Source: Allocoleopsis franciscana PCC 7113
GTDB lineage: Bacteria; Cyanobacteriota; Cyanobacteriia; Cyanobacteriales; Coleofasciculaceae
Direction of reading: 5' to 3'
Assembly: GCF_000317515.1 (NCBI RefSeq)
Contig: NC_019738.1
Coordinates: 4,490,001 to 4,554,000, forward strand
DNA: 64,000 nucleotides
Position numbers and translations under genes: made by a program. The notes beneath the pieces were generated by a model, which saw only the letters and a program-made list of their open reading frames with translations, was not told the DNA's origin and ran no database searches. Positions 1 to 8,395 of this stretch are shown here, one piece after another; within the stretch, counting starts at the first letter, position 1; every line of letters starts with the position of its first letter.

Positions 1-225
1 GTCATTAGTACCAATCATCTGGCGGTCATTCCGTTCAATAGGTTGTGCCTCCATCAAATCCAGGGCAATCCCTTGAGGCATCCCTTCGACAATGTCGAGT
101 AAAACCACATCTGCTAGATTTTTCTCAAAAATCCGTTGAGCCAGAGTACTTCCTACTTTACCGCCGCCAATCACTGATACACGGCGACTTTCACATAAAA
201 TTGAGGAATTAGGAAGAGATGTCAT
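1..225 (-). CDS. mdh: Malate/lactate dehydrogenase, N-terminal part (cut by window edge)
   Basis: The first 75 codons of an NAD-dependent malate dehydrogenase, which interconverts malate and oxaloacetate. Translation from the ATG at 225 gives the Rossmann nucleotide-binding loop VIGGGKVGSTLA (residues about 17-28), then the acidic strand end VVLLDIVEG that binds the NAD ribose, and GIALDLMEA, all typical of the LDH/MDH superfamily. The reading frame is open to base 1, so the rest lies outside the window. Malate rather than lactate dehydrogenase is inferred from the DLMEA-type N-terminus; the substrate-specificity loop is not visible. Confidence 0.88.
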   Translation of the reverse strand, partial: MTSLPNSSILCESRRVSVIGGGKVGSTLAQRIFEKNLADVVLLDIVEGMPQGIALDLMEAQPIERNDRQMIGTND

Positions 226-398
226 AATTGAACCGCGAGTATTTTAAATCGCAACCATTTAACTTTAGGTTCGATCTCACATTTTCTTCTATTCCCAACA
301 GGGTTTTTTAATGATATTGCGCTGTGCGTATGAACCTAATCCTAGTGTTGGTAGATACTGTCCACCAACACTCGTGAAAAGGCTTCAAGATATTGAGT

Positions 399-620
399 TC
401 ACTTCATTGACTCTAACTGATCGACCCGTAACCAAATATTGGGGGTGGGCACCTGACCAAACTTGACCAGTGCATAGTCCCCCTTCATATCAACGACTTC
501 TCCCTTGGTTTCAAACAGATAAGGAGGAAATCTTGTATCGCTGGCTTGAGCTTCTAGACTCCCTTCCAGCTTTTCGCGGATAGCGCGAACTAAGTCTCCT
601 CTTTTGATTGTGTCTGCCAT
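399..620 (-). CDS. ndhO: NAD(P)H-quinone oxidoreductase subunit O
   Basis: A 73-residue subunit of the cyanobacterial NDH-1 complex on the thylakoid membrane, which takes part in respiration and cyclic electron flow. NdhO is found only in NDH-1 of oxygenic phototrophs. Recognised by [22 protein letters not shown], described here by its ends VRAIREKLE and [11 protein letters not shown], followed by GDYALVKFG and a C-terminal [11 protein letters not shown]. It is a soluble, small-barrel type protein with no membrane helix. It stands alone between mdh and mutM on the same strand, with 78 bases to mutM. Start and length match the family. Confidence 0.95.
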   Translation of the reverse strand: MADTIKRGDLVRAIREKLEGSLEAQASDTRFPPYLFETKGEVVDMKGDYALVKFGQVPTPNIWLRVDQLESMK

Positions 621-702
621 AATCGATAATTTCTGTTAGGTTACTAAATCGCTTTCTTGATTAGCATTTTAAAGCTTTTAAACCGACTAGTTTTAGCAAT
701 TT

Positions 703-1662
703 TTAACGCTTAGCAGTGGGAAGTTGCTGACAGTTTGGACAAAAATGAGAGGATCGCCCCGCCACCTTGAGGCGGACGATGGAGCGATGACAAACGCGGC
801 AGAGTTCACCCGTGCGACCATACACCCAGGCTACACCACCGTAATTCCCATTCACCCCTTGCACGTTGAGAAAGTTACTAAAGGTCGTGCCACCCACCTG
901 GATGCTCGCTTGTAACACTTGAATTAAACTGGAGCGGATACGCTCGATCTGTTCTGGATTCAAATCTGCACAAAGCGTATCAGGGCGGATGCCGCTTAAA
1001 AATAGGGCTTCATCGGCATAAATATTACCCACGCCTGCAACAAGGGTTTGATCCAACAGTGCGGCTTTAATAGAACGCTGACGATGACGTAGCTTACCAG
1101 CAAGGTATTCCAGGGAAAACTGCTCTGAAAACGGCTCTGGCCCCAGTTGCTTCAATCCTGTGATAATACTTTCTAAAGGCACGGAGGGCGGAACCCACCA
1201 CATCTTGCCAAACGTCCGCTGGTCAACAAAGCGTAACTCCTGGTTATTGGGGAAAAACAATCGCACTCTTGTGTGTTTGTGTAGAGGTTGCTCGCGATTG
1301 AGCCACAGCAGTTGACCGGTCATGCGTAAATGCACTCCCAACCATCCGCCATCAGACGATTGGAGATTTGGACTGTTGGATTTAGGCAGGTTTTCCCTCA
1401 GATGAATTTGAGGCATTGACTCCTGACTCATGACTCCTGTTTGGTATTTGGAGTCTGAGTGAGCCAGTTGTGCCAGTAAATACTTACCGCGACGATGCCA
1501 ACGGGTAATCGCAACATTCTTCAGGTGTGCTAAAAACTCACCCATAGAAAAGGGGTAGGCGATGGTGCGTGTCAGCAACACATCCCCACCCCAAATTTCT
1601 TGATTCAGGGTCATTTGATTAAGACCCTGACAAACAGTTTCAACTTCAGGCAGTTCAGGCAC
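703..1662 (-). CDS. mutM: Formamidopyrimidine-DNA glycosylase (Fpg/MutM)
   Basis: Bifunctional base-excision repair enzyme that removes 8-oxoguanine and FaPy lesions and cuts the abasic site. The start is fixed by MPELPEVET: the catalytic Pro2 must follow the initiator Met. Later motifs are GWLGVHLRMTGQL (about residue 106), GVGNIYADEALF (about 210) and a C-terminal zinc finger CRVCHRS...FCPNCQ. At 319 residues it is longer than the usual 270-290: about 30 hydrophilic residues (approximately 70-103) are inserted after the strand ending KYLLAQLAHS, and the insert is encoded partly by a heptamer tandem repeat. The gene follows psaE by 3 bases and is probably co-transcribed with it. Confidence 0.95.
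   Translation of the reverse strand: MPELPEVETVCQGLNQMTLNQEIWGGDVLLTRTIAYPFSMGEFLAHLKNVAITRWHRRGKYLLAQLAHSDSKYQTGVMSQESMPQIHLRENLPKSNSPNLQSSDGGWLGVHLRMTGQLLWLNREQPLHKHTRVRLFFPNNQELRFVDQRTFGKMWWVPPSVPLESIITGLKQLGPEPFSEQFSLEYLAGKLRHRQRSIKAALLDQTLVAGVGNIYADEALFLSGIRPDTLCADLNPEQIERIRSSLIQVLQASIQVGGTTFSNFLNVQGVNGNYGGVAWVYGRTGELCRVCHRSIVRLKVAGRSSHFCPNCQQLPTAKR
1417..1439. repeat. Heptamer tandem repeat inside mutM
   Basis: Three consecutive TGACTCM heptamers plus two bases. They lie within the extra segment of mutM and are read in frame on the minus strand. Short heptameric tandem repeats are common between cyanobacterial genes; finding one within a conserved repair gene suggests it inserted or expanded there. 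Confidence 0.7.
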
Positions 1663-1665
1663 AAC

Positions 1666-2010
1666 CTAACGAGACTCAGTTCCCTGGTTGGGATCGCCTT
1701 CTACCACGGGACTCCCGCCACCAGCTTCAGCCGTGGGCTGTGGGGCCTTTTGACCTGTTTTGCGAGCTTCAGCCTTCAGGGGCGTTCCTGTTCCCTTATC
1801 ACCCACTTTCTTGCCTTTGGGTGCTTCAACCTCTAGAAGCTCACCCTCGGCAAAGTTATTGGTATTGATGCCGGCATAGTTGACGTTATTAAAGCGGACG
1901 ATGTATGGATAGAGGATTCCACTTTGGTCTACAGTTGCGACTGTACCCACATCCTGAAACCAAAAAGATTCTTTTCTGAGTATTCGGACTTTAGATCCAC
2001 GTTGAACCAT
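1666..2010 (-). CDS. psaE: Photosystem I reaction centre subunit IV (PsaE)
   Basis: Stromal/cytoplasmic-side subunit of photosystem I that helps dock ferredoxin and supports cyclic electron flow. [20 protein letters not shown] followed by GTVATVD and [25 protein letters not shown] is the complete SH3-like PsaE barrel (residues 1-65). The family is normally about 70-75 residues; here a 45-residue tail rich in Gly, Pro, Lys, Ala and Glu (about 68-114) follows and looks disordered. The stop is 3 bases from the mutM start, so the two probably form an operon linking a photosystem gene with oxidative DNA repair. Confidence 0.95.
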   Translation of the reverse strand: MVQRGSKVRILRKESFWFQDVGTVATVDQSGILYPYIVRFNNVNYAGINTNNFAEGELLEVEAPKGKKVGDKGTGTPLKAEARKTGQKAPQPTAEAGGGSPVVEGDPNQGTESR

Positions 2011-2225
2011 ATAGAGTTTTTCCCTTGAGTTCTAGTTTTACAGAGTACTACTCGATCAGAGCCGTCTGACTATTCTGGTTTTTAAGTTTTATTACCGCTG
2101 CCCCACTGAATCGACTCTTAAACCTTGCTTAAACCATTGAAAGTACCTGCGGATAGCCTTCAACGGCGAGAATACTCCTGCCTGATCCGTTAGCGGAAAG
2201 CGCTTCAGTTTCAGGACACAGAAGG

Positions 2226-2864
2226 TTACTCTTTCCAGCGGGCTTGGACAAAATAGGCCGAACGTCCCCAAATATCAGATGTTGCCGTAATGTCTTCAAT
2301 CGCCAAGTTAAAGGGTATTGAGGTCGTCAAGTACCGTTGAACGAGGCTACCGACATCCGGTGTAAGCTGAGTCGCCGTAACGGCGGCTAAACTGAGTCCG
2401 AGAAATTGTTCAATCGGGCCTCGCGGCAGGAGAATATGAGCTCCTAACGCCAGTCCGGCGGTTAAAAACATTCCGACTGATAAATTCGTGCCGCAGCGCG
2501 GATGCACAGCCAAGTCCCATTCTCCACTGGTGAGGCGCTGTAAGGCAAGGGGCACAGCTTTTCTGATGTCAGCCAGGTTCAACTGACCGTACAAATAAAA
2601 TCCTTGGTCAGTGGATAAGCCCCCTAAGCTGTCATTATCTAACGGCTGGCTTGCTGTCGAGTATCCCATGTTACCGACACCTCGCTCACCCAGAACCCAG
2701 ACTGTTGCATGTTCTAGCGCATGGACCTGACGCAACAAAAGAATTTCTTTCAACCCTGGGATAAAGTTCAGTTGGCTGAGTAAATCAGTATCCTGTCGAG
2801 GGTGGGGGGCGGTAATATCAACTCCCCAGAAGTTACCGGTTTGGGCAGAAGCGGTATTCGTCAT
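2226..2864 (-). CDS. DUF6391 family protein
   Basis: A 212-residue conserved cyanobacterial protein of unknown function. The recognisable block is LLLRQVHALEHATVWVLGE (about residues 42-60), where a HALEHAT motif is followed by a region with WDLAVHPRCGTNL and then a hydrophobic stretch (about 127-160, SVGMFLTAGLALGAHILL) that could be one or two membrane segments. The conserved His/Glu/Cys residues hint at metal binding, but no activity is known. It sits alone on the minus strand upstream of psaE, with 215 bases between. Confidence 0.75.
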   Translation of the reverse strand: MTNTASAQTGNFWGVDITAPHPRQDTDLLSQLNFIPGLKEILLLRQVHALEHATVWVLGERGVGNMGYSTASQPLDNDSLGGLSTDQGFYLYGQLNLADIRKAVPLALQRLTSGEWDLAVHPRCGTNLSVGMFLTAGLALGAHILLPRGPIEQFLGLSLAAVTATQLTPDVGSLVQRYLTTSIPFNLAIEDITATSDIWGRSAYFVQARWKE

Positions 2865-2990
2865 GGCAACGCGACTCCAAAAGCAGATGATAAACAGGAA
2901 GTATTTTCAACTGTAGCGTTCACATCAGGATATCGGTTTGGATACTCTCTTGCTTCTACTTAATTTTTTGATTAAATTTTAAACATCAAC

Positions 2991-3145
2991 AGCCTGTTCA
3001 CGTAGCACTGCCGCTTTTTCAGCATGGGGCTTTTCGCTGCGTCAGGTAAAACTGGGTGAAAACAGCAACACTAGGCGAATATCCCGTTCAAAGCACCCAC
3101 CTAGGGGGTCACACCAAGCTCATCGGCGAAGCTAATCTGTACTAC
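2991..3145 (+). promoter_or_regulatory. Structured leader, possible riboswitch (uncertain)
   Basis: The 446-base gap 2865-3310 has no gene. Its middle contains blocks resembling, in order, pieces of the cyclic-di-AMP (ydaO/yuaA) riboswitch consensus: TGCCGCTTTTTCAGCATGGGG, shortened here to its start TGCCGCTTTTTC at 3009, then GGGTGAA (3054-3060), AGGCGAATATCCCGTTC (3073-3089) and a GCTCATCGGCGAAGCTAA block near 3118-3135. The match is from memory and several positions differ. It would read toward the AlkB-like gene, about 165 bases downstream. It could be a decayed copy or chance. Confidence 0.25.
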
Positions 3146-3310
3146 ACTCAGAAATTGCCTTTTTTAATAGGCATGGTATTAGAAAAAACAATACAAGCGG
3201 CAAGAGTTGCCGATCCATCCTAATAGTTACGAAATGTTACAATGAGCAAAGCTGACCCGCTTCAATCAGGTTTCAGCGAAATCGCGTAGAGGATTTGAGA
3301 CAAAGTACTG

Positions 3311-3967
3311 ATGCAAAACTTTCTGATGAAAGCTACAGATTGTCAGCTAGATATGACCAAACTAGACTTAGATATTTTCCAAGAATCCGAAACGCTCACG
3401 ATTCCAGGTCTGACTTATATTCCTAATTACGTTGATGTCCAGCAGCAAAATCAATTACTGAAGGAGATAGATGAACAAGAATGGTCAATAGAGTCATTAG
3501 AATCCGCAAGAAGGATTCAACAACATGGTTATAGATATGAATATCAAAATGGTATTCTTGTCGCGTGCAACTACTTAGGAGATTTGCCGGATTGGGCGAT
3601 GCAAATTGCCAAGGGACTCTATGGCGATCGCTTAACGGAAATAATTCTCGATCAAGTCACTGTCAATGAATACGAACCTGGACAAGGCTTGAGAAGTCAT
3701 ATTGACTGTGTTACTTGCTTTGGTGATACCCTGATCACTCTCAGCTTGGGAAGTCCCTATATGATGGAATTTACTCATTCTCAAACCCAAGAAAGGAGGG
3801 AACTTTTGTTATTACCAGGAAGTTTGCTGGTCTTGAAAGGAGAAGCTAGATATGTTTGGCAACATGGGGTAATGCCTCGCGATCGAGATAGCTATCAAGG
3901 TAGAGAATTTATTAGAAGTAGAAGAGTATCTATAACGTTTAGAGAGGCGGCATTTCCTTATAAGTGA
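3311..3967 (+). CDS. AlkB-like 2-oxoglutarate/Fe(II) dioxygenase
   Basis: A 218-residue member of the AlkB family, non-haem iron enzymes that use oxygen and 2-oxoglutarate to demethylate nucleic acids or hydroxylate other substrates. The iron ligands are visible: HID (HxD, about residue 133, in GLRSHIDCV) and the distal His in WQHGVMPR (about 182). The 2-oxoglutarate-binding arginines are in RSRRVSITFRE near the C-terminus. The N-terminal half contains IPGLTYIPNYVD, the usual family entry strand. It resembles the ABH8/ALKBH-like branch more than E. coli AlkB. It is 128 bases upstream of ycaO on the same strand; joint function is possible but unproven. Confidence 0.85.
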   Translation: MQNFLMKATDCQLDMTKLDLDIFQESETLTIPGLTYIPNYVDVQQQNQLLKEIDEQEWSIESLESARRIQQHGYRYEYQNGILVACNYLGDLPDWAMQIAKGLYGDRLTEIILDQVTVNEYEPGQGLRSHIDCVTCFGDTLITLSLGSPYMMEFTHSQTQERRELLLLPGSLLVLKGEARYVWQHGVMPRDRDSYQGREFIRSRRVSITFREAAFPYK

Positions 3968-4095
3968 ATCAAACTATTTCGGCGGCAAATATTTTACGAT
4001 AGTAATCGCAATCTCCTACGTTCAAAATAGAGGTTTATCCAAAATCTAGATGTTGCGTTGTTCAATAGCGATCCACTTTCATACATCAACATCGA

Positions 4096-5427
4096 ATGAC
4101 GGTTATCCACTTCCAAAATCGAGCCTACCAAGCGACAAAACAATACTGGCATGGCACTCATAGAACAGCTTCTCCTAGCGAAACCTTAGAACGGGTTCGA
4201 CCCTACTTCAAACCGATTGGACTAACCCGAATTGCCAATATTACAGGATTAGATAAAATTGGTATTCCAGTTACTATTTCAATCCGCCCAAATAGCTATA
4301 GTGTTTCCACATCTTCCGGCAAAGGAACCACATTAGAAGCCGCTATGGTTTCTGCCGCGATGGAGTCGATTGAACTTTACTGTGCTGAGACGATTAATCT
4401 ACCGGGAATTAATCTTTCCTATACTAAAATTGCCGAGAACTATCAAGTTATTCCCCTAGAAAATTTACCGCTGCGTGAGAATTCGTTTTTTAATGTAAAT
4501 CAACCAAAACAGTGGTGCATAGGTTGGGATATTTTAAATCAAAATGAGGCGGCGGTTCCAGTTCAATCCGTCTCGATGAACTACCACAGATTTTGGGAAA
4601 AAGAGGTTGCCAATCTAGGCTCTTTTGAGATGGGTTCCAATGGTTTAGCCTCTGGAAATCATTTTTTAGAAGCCGTCAGTTCTGCTTTATTTGAACTCAT
4701 TGAGCGAGATGCTATCTCTTGTCATCTTGAAGCCTATCGTAAGGGATACGGGATACCCGGATATCGGATGCCGAGGGTGCGTTTAGAAACAATTGAATCT
4801 CCTATAATCCAAGAATTATTGGCAAAATTTGCAGCGTCACAGGTCGTTCCAATTCTATTTGATTGTACCGTAGATACAGAAATTTCCGTATATCGTGCCC
4901 AAATTTACGACCCCAGTGGTAACGTACCTAGTAGTCACGGTTATGGGACTCATCTCGACCCTGAAGTAGCGATAATAAGAGCATTAACCGAGGCAGCTCA
5001 AACTCGCGCTATTCTAATTTCAGGCGCAAGAGATGACATCTTTCATCAATACTATACGGTGCTGAGATTGCAGAGAAATCGCGATGCTGAAGCTAGTATT
5101 ATTGCTTTAAATCCGCCAACGATAGATGCTAGGGAACGGAAATCCCAGGCGACTTCTACGTTTGAGGATGATATTGAGATTATCCTAGGAAAACTGAAAA
5201 ATTCTGGGTTAAATCAGGTGATTGTATTGGATTTAACTCCGCCTGATTGGGATATTTCTGTAGTTAGAGTAATTGTGCCGGGGTTAGAAGCATCTTTTCA
5301 TACAATTTATAATCCAAAGCAGCGTGCGCTCGCATTTGCAGAACGTCAGCTTTCCACTATGGTTAAACCCAAAGTTGAAGGTGTGCATGTAGCTGAGACT
5401 CATCGACCCGCCGGAGGAGCAGTTTAA
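4096..5427 (+). CDS. ycaO: YcaO-domain ATP-dependent cyclodehydratase/thioamidation protein
   Basis: YcaO proteins use ATP to activate peptide backbone amides, forming azolines or, with TfuA, thioamides. The ATP/Mg motifs are present: SAAMESIELYCAE (SxxxExxE, about residue 97) and RALTEAAQTRA (RAxxExxQ, about 298). The C-terminus ends KPKVEGVHVAETHRPAGG and lacks the PxPxP tail of azoline-forming RiPP cyclodehydratases, which fits the TfuA-partnered class. At 443 residues it is a single YcaO domain without a fused leader-binding domain. The tfuA stop-start gap is 8 bases, so the two are an operon. No precursor peptide is visible nearby, so the substrate may be a protein or be encoded elsewhere. 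Confidence 0.9.
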   Translation: MTVIHFQNRAYQATKQYWHGTHRTASPSETLERVRPYFKPIGLTRIANITGLDKIGIPVTISIRPNSYSVSTSSGKGTTLEAAMVSAAMESIELYCAETINLPGINLSYTKIAENYQVIPLENLPLRENSFFNVNQPKQWCIGWDILNQNEAAVPVQSVSMNYHRFWEKEVANLGSFEMGSNGLASGNHFLEAVSSALFELIERDAISCHLEAYRKGYGIPGYRMPRVRLETIESPIIQELLAKFAASQVVPILFDCTVDTEISVYRAQIYDPSGNVPSSHGYGTHLDPEVAIIRALTEAAQTRAILISGARDDIFHQYYTVLRLQRNRDAEASIIALNPPTIDARERKSQATSTFEDDIEIILGKLKNSGLNQVIVLDLTPPDWDISVVRVIVPGLEASFHTIYNPKQRALAFAERQLSTMVKPKVEGVHVAETHRPAGGAV

Positions 5428-5435
5428 TCTTAATT

Positions 5436-6812
5436 ATGAAAAAAATAGTCATATTTTTAGGGCCATCACTCCCCGTAGCAGAAGCTAAAAAAATTTTGGA
5501 TGCTATCTATCTTCCTCCGGCAAAGCAATCAGACTTACTCAGTGCTGTAACCACATATAAACCCGATATTATTGGTCTAATTGATGGTGTTTTTCTCAGT
5601 TTACCCTCCGTATGGCATAAGGAAATTTTGTACGCCATTGAACAGGCGGTAGCAGTATATGGTGCTAGCAGTATGGGCGCTTTACGTGCTGCTGAAACTG
5701 ATGTATTTGGGATGGTAGGAGTTGGCGAAATTTACCGAATGTACGCCAATGGAGAGTTAATTGATGATGATGAAGTTGTCACGGTTCATGGGCCTGAAGA
5801 TACGGGATATTGCCGTTTATCGGAACCAATGGTAAATGTCCGCGCTACATTCTGCCGTGCTAAGGATGAAGGAATTATTGATAGTACTGTGTGTGAACAA
5901 CTGAGTGCGATCGCAAAATTGATTTACTTCCCAGAACGGACGTTTCCCGCCATCTTCCGCAAAGCAGTAACGGCAGGTATCTCGCCAAAAAAAATAGAGG
6001 AAATGGCAATTTTTGTCAAGGATAATTATGTAGACCTCAAGCGTCAAGATGCTATTTTGCTTCTAGAAACGCTACGAGATTTGTCTGAATCTTCGCCTCA
6101 AGCCAAGCCGAATTTTTCTTTAATTCGTAATCAATTTTTTAGTAATCTTTATCACCGCGATCGGACGGTATTACGGAACGATACAACGGTTCCTTTGGGA
6201 GATATTGCGGGATATGCAGCGTTACATCTTCCTGATTTTGATGAGGTCAATTTACACGCTTCAAATCGAGCCTTAGTGCAGACTTTAGCTGAAATTTTGG
6301 GTATTGAAGTATCTCAAGAGGTGGTGGACAAGGAAATCCGACGTTTTCGGAACCAGCATAATATTTTTGAGGAGACAGGGTTTAGCAACTGGTTAACTGA
6401 AAATGACTTGACGCTAGAAGAATTTAATCAGTTGATGATTGAGATGGCTCGATGCCGTTATTTACAGAATTGGCTGCTGACACGGAAAGGGAATGAGAGG
6501 AATACGAAAATTTTACTGGATGAATTACGATTGCAGAATCGTTATAAAGACTGTGCTGATGCTGTAGCTGAAAGAGAAGTAATTATTCGAGAGTCCTATC
6601 CTAATTTGATTGAAGAACACGCTGATGAAGTGCCAATATCGCAGTTGATGATAGAGCATTTACGCTCTACGGGATGTCAGGTAAAATTGCGCGATGATTG
6701 GGAAAAGGAAGCGGGTTTTCTGGATTTTGAATTACTGAAGTTGGAACTTTTGCGATCGCATTTAGCGAGGAAGGCAACTTCTAATTTTGAGTCGGGTGCT
6801 TTAGAGGGGTAA
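5436..6812 (+). CDS. TfuA-like protein, YcaO partner
   Basis: TfuA (named from trifolitoxin biosynthesis) accompanies YcaO in thioamide formation and is thought to help deliver sulfur. The TfuA core covers residues about 45-140: DIIGLIDGVFLSLPSVWHKE, then YGASSMGALRAAE and GVGEIYRMYANGELIDDDEV, then VHGPEDTGY. The protein has 458 residues, with a long C-terminal extension (about 150-458) of predicted helices containing few recognisable motifs. Translationally coupled to ycaO. It ends 81 bases before the convergent TerD-vWA gene. The function of TfuA-YcaO pairs in cyanobacteria is, to my knowledge, not established. Confidence 0.88.
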   Translation: MKKIVIFLGPSLPVAEAKKILDAIYLPPAKQSDLLSAVTTYKPDIIGLIDGVFLSLPSVWHKEILYAIEQAVAVYGASSMGALRAAETDVFGMVGVGEIYRMYANGELIDDDEVVTVHGPEDTGYCRLSEPMVNVRATFCRAKDEGIIDSTVCEQLSAIAKLIYFPERTFPAIFRKAVTAGISPKKIEEMAIFVKDNYVDLKRQDAILLLETLRDLSESSPQAKPNFSLIRNQFFSNLYHRDRTVLRNDTTVPLGDIAGYAALHLPDFDEVNLHASNRALVQTLAEILGIEVSQEVVDKEIRRFRNQHNIFEETGFSNWLTENDLTLEEFNQLMIEMARCRYLQNWLLTRKGNERNTKILLDELRLQNRYKDCADAVAEREVIIRESYPNLIEEHADEVPISQLMIEHLRSTGCQVKLRDDWEKEAGFLDFELLKLELLRSHLARKATSNFESGALEG

Positions 6813-6893
6813 ACTTTTAAATTTAGAGCGACGAATAGCATTATTCATCGAGTTGATTTGCTCCGGACGATTCATACAATAACCACCTAAGCC

Positions 6894-8264
6894 CTAGTTC
6901 AATATTCCCTTCAATCTTGCCGCCTTAAGCCAACTGGGAAATTCATTTAGAAGTCTTTCATAGAGTTGCTCGTCAGTGATTTTTCCTAGATCATCTACAT
7001 GAAAAAAGTCAGCGTTATCAACGAGCCGACCACTCATTGTATCTAGTTTTTCCAAAATCCCATAGCTAGAACCAGCCAGTCCAACAAATTGCCAAAATAT
7101 AGGATATTTGGCTGCATCAACCATAGCTGTTTTTATTCCTTGCTCGTCAGTAACACCTCCATCACTAAGAAATATAACAAATGTAGGTAGCTTACTCGGC
7201 TTTTCCTGAATGTATTTCTTTATTACATCTAGTATGACAAGAGGTTCATTATTCCCAAAACCTAATTCCTTCATAAGAGAGGAAGTTTTTAAAATAAGGA
7301 AAGTCTTTTTGTTTTCTCCACATTCTTTTTGAATGTAGCCATCTACAGTGGCCTCTGTTACAGATTTAGTTCTTTTAAATCTTGAACCAAAGAACCAAAT
7401 ATCTAGGGTTTTATTATCATCTAGCCTACTAGCAACTGGAACTATTCTTTCAAGAAATGCTTGTACTGCACCAGAACTATATTGATGCATCATAGAGCCA
7501 GAAATATCTAAGACTAAAGCCACCCTTGCTATAACATTAGCGATATCTTTCTTTTTGAGAACAATATCTACTTTTGCTTTTAAGAGGCTAATATTTGCTT
7601 TTTTTGTGATATTAATAGGCTGCTGTTTGGTATCTTGAGTATGAGTTATTAAAGGACTGTCTACTTTAGGTTCTTCTTTCTTTTCTTCCTGGTTAGTCTC
7701 GACATGATACTTATCTACAAAAGTTTGCAATCCAGCATTATATCCTTGTCCGACCGCCTGAAATCTCCATTCTCCTTCCTTTCTATACAACCGACCAAAC
7801 TCCAAAGCCGTCTCTTGAGAAAAAACCTCTTTTAAGTCGTATCGAGTCAACTCGCTTCCCGTCTCCTGATTGAAAAGCCTGATAAAGGCATTTTTAATTT
7901 GGCTGAAGTTTTGATGTTTTTCCTGCCCTTCATGAATAGTGACAACAAAAACTATTTCCTGAATCGCAGAATTGACCTTGGTTAAGTCGATATGAATCGT
8001 TTCATCATCTCCTTCACCTTGTCCAGTTCTGTTATCTCCTGAATGTCTCAGGGAATCATCTAGTGATTTCAAATTGTTGTAGAAGACAAAGTACTTTTCA
8101 TCGGGAACTCTGCCATCTGTACCTAACATAAACACAGAGGCATCAATATCATAAGTCTGTCCTGTATTATTCATCTCCCAACCTAAACCGATGCTAACCT
8201 TCTTTAAATCGGGAGCTTCTTTAGAAAGATTAAATCTGTCGCCTTTGATTAATTGAATTCCCAT
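6894..8264 (-). CDS. TerD domain-von Willebrand A fusion protein
   Basis: A 456-residue stress-response protein. Residues 1-185 are a TerD domain with the calcium-binding DIDASVF and GDNRTGQGEGDDE motifs and an N-terminal INxSKE-like NLSKEAP. A Lys/Glu/Thr-rich linker (190-235) leads to a vWA domain (about 245-445) with a MIDAS motif DISGSM and FLSDGG. TerD/vWA proteins belong to the chemical-stress (tellurite, phage, DNA damage) ter system. Last gene of the ter cluster; a terminator-like hairpin separates it from the TerD gene upstream, so it may have its own promoter. In-frame codons continue for 30 residues past the TAG stop. Confidence 0.9.
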   Translation of the reverse strand: MGIQLIKGDRFNLSKEAPDLKKVSIGLGWEMNNTGQTYDIDASVFMLGTDGRVPDEKYFVFYNNLKSLDDSLRHSGDNRTGQGEGDDETIHIDLTKVNSAIQEIVFVVTIHEGQEKHQNFSQIKNAFIRLFNQETGSELTRYDLKEVFSQETALEFGRLYRKEGEWRFQAVGQGYNAGLQTFVDKYHVETNQEEKKEEPKVDSPLITHTQDTKQQPINITKKANISLLKAKVDIVLKKKDIANVIARVALVLDISGSMMHQYSSGAVQAFLERIVPVASRLDDNKTLDIWFFGSRFKRTKSVTEATVDGYIQKECGENKKTFLILKTSSLMKELGFGNNEPLVILDVIKKYIQEKPSKLPTFVIFLSDGGVTDEQGIKTAMVDAAKYPIFWQFVGLAGSSYGILEKLDTMSGRLVDNADFFHVDDLGKITDEQLYERLLNEFPSWLKAARLKGILN

Positions 8265-8316
8265 CTTGGATATATCCTCTAGGTGTAAAATCTGCTAATT
8301 AGGTTAGCCATCTAAT

Positions 8317-8351
8317 AAAAAAGGGGGTATTCATTGTTGTTCCCCCCTTTT
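8317..8351 (-). terminator. Intrinsic terminator after TerD gene
   Basis: On the minus strand an AAGGGGGG stem arm (top-strand 8342-8350) pairs with CCCCCTT, followed by a run of T (top-strand A at 8317-8322). It lies 45 bases after the stop of the TerD gene at 8396-8968. Confidence 0.7.
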
Positions 8352-8395
8352 CGATTCATTCAAGTTTCTATCTCTTAAGCTTTCTTAAACAGCCA

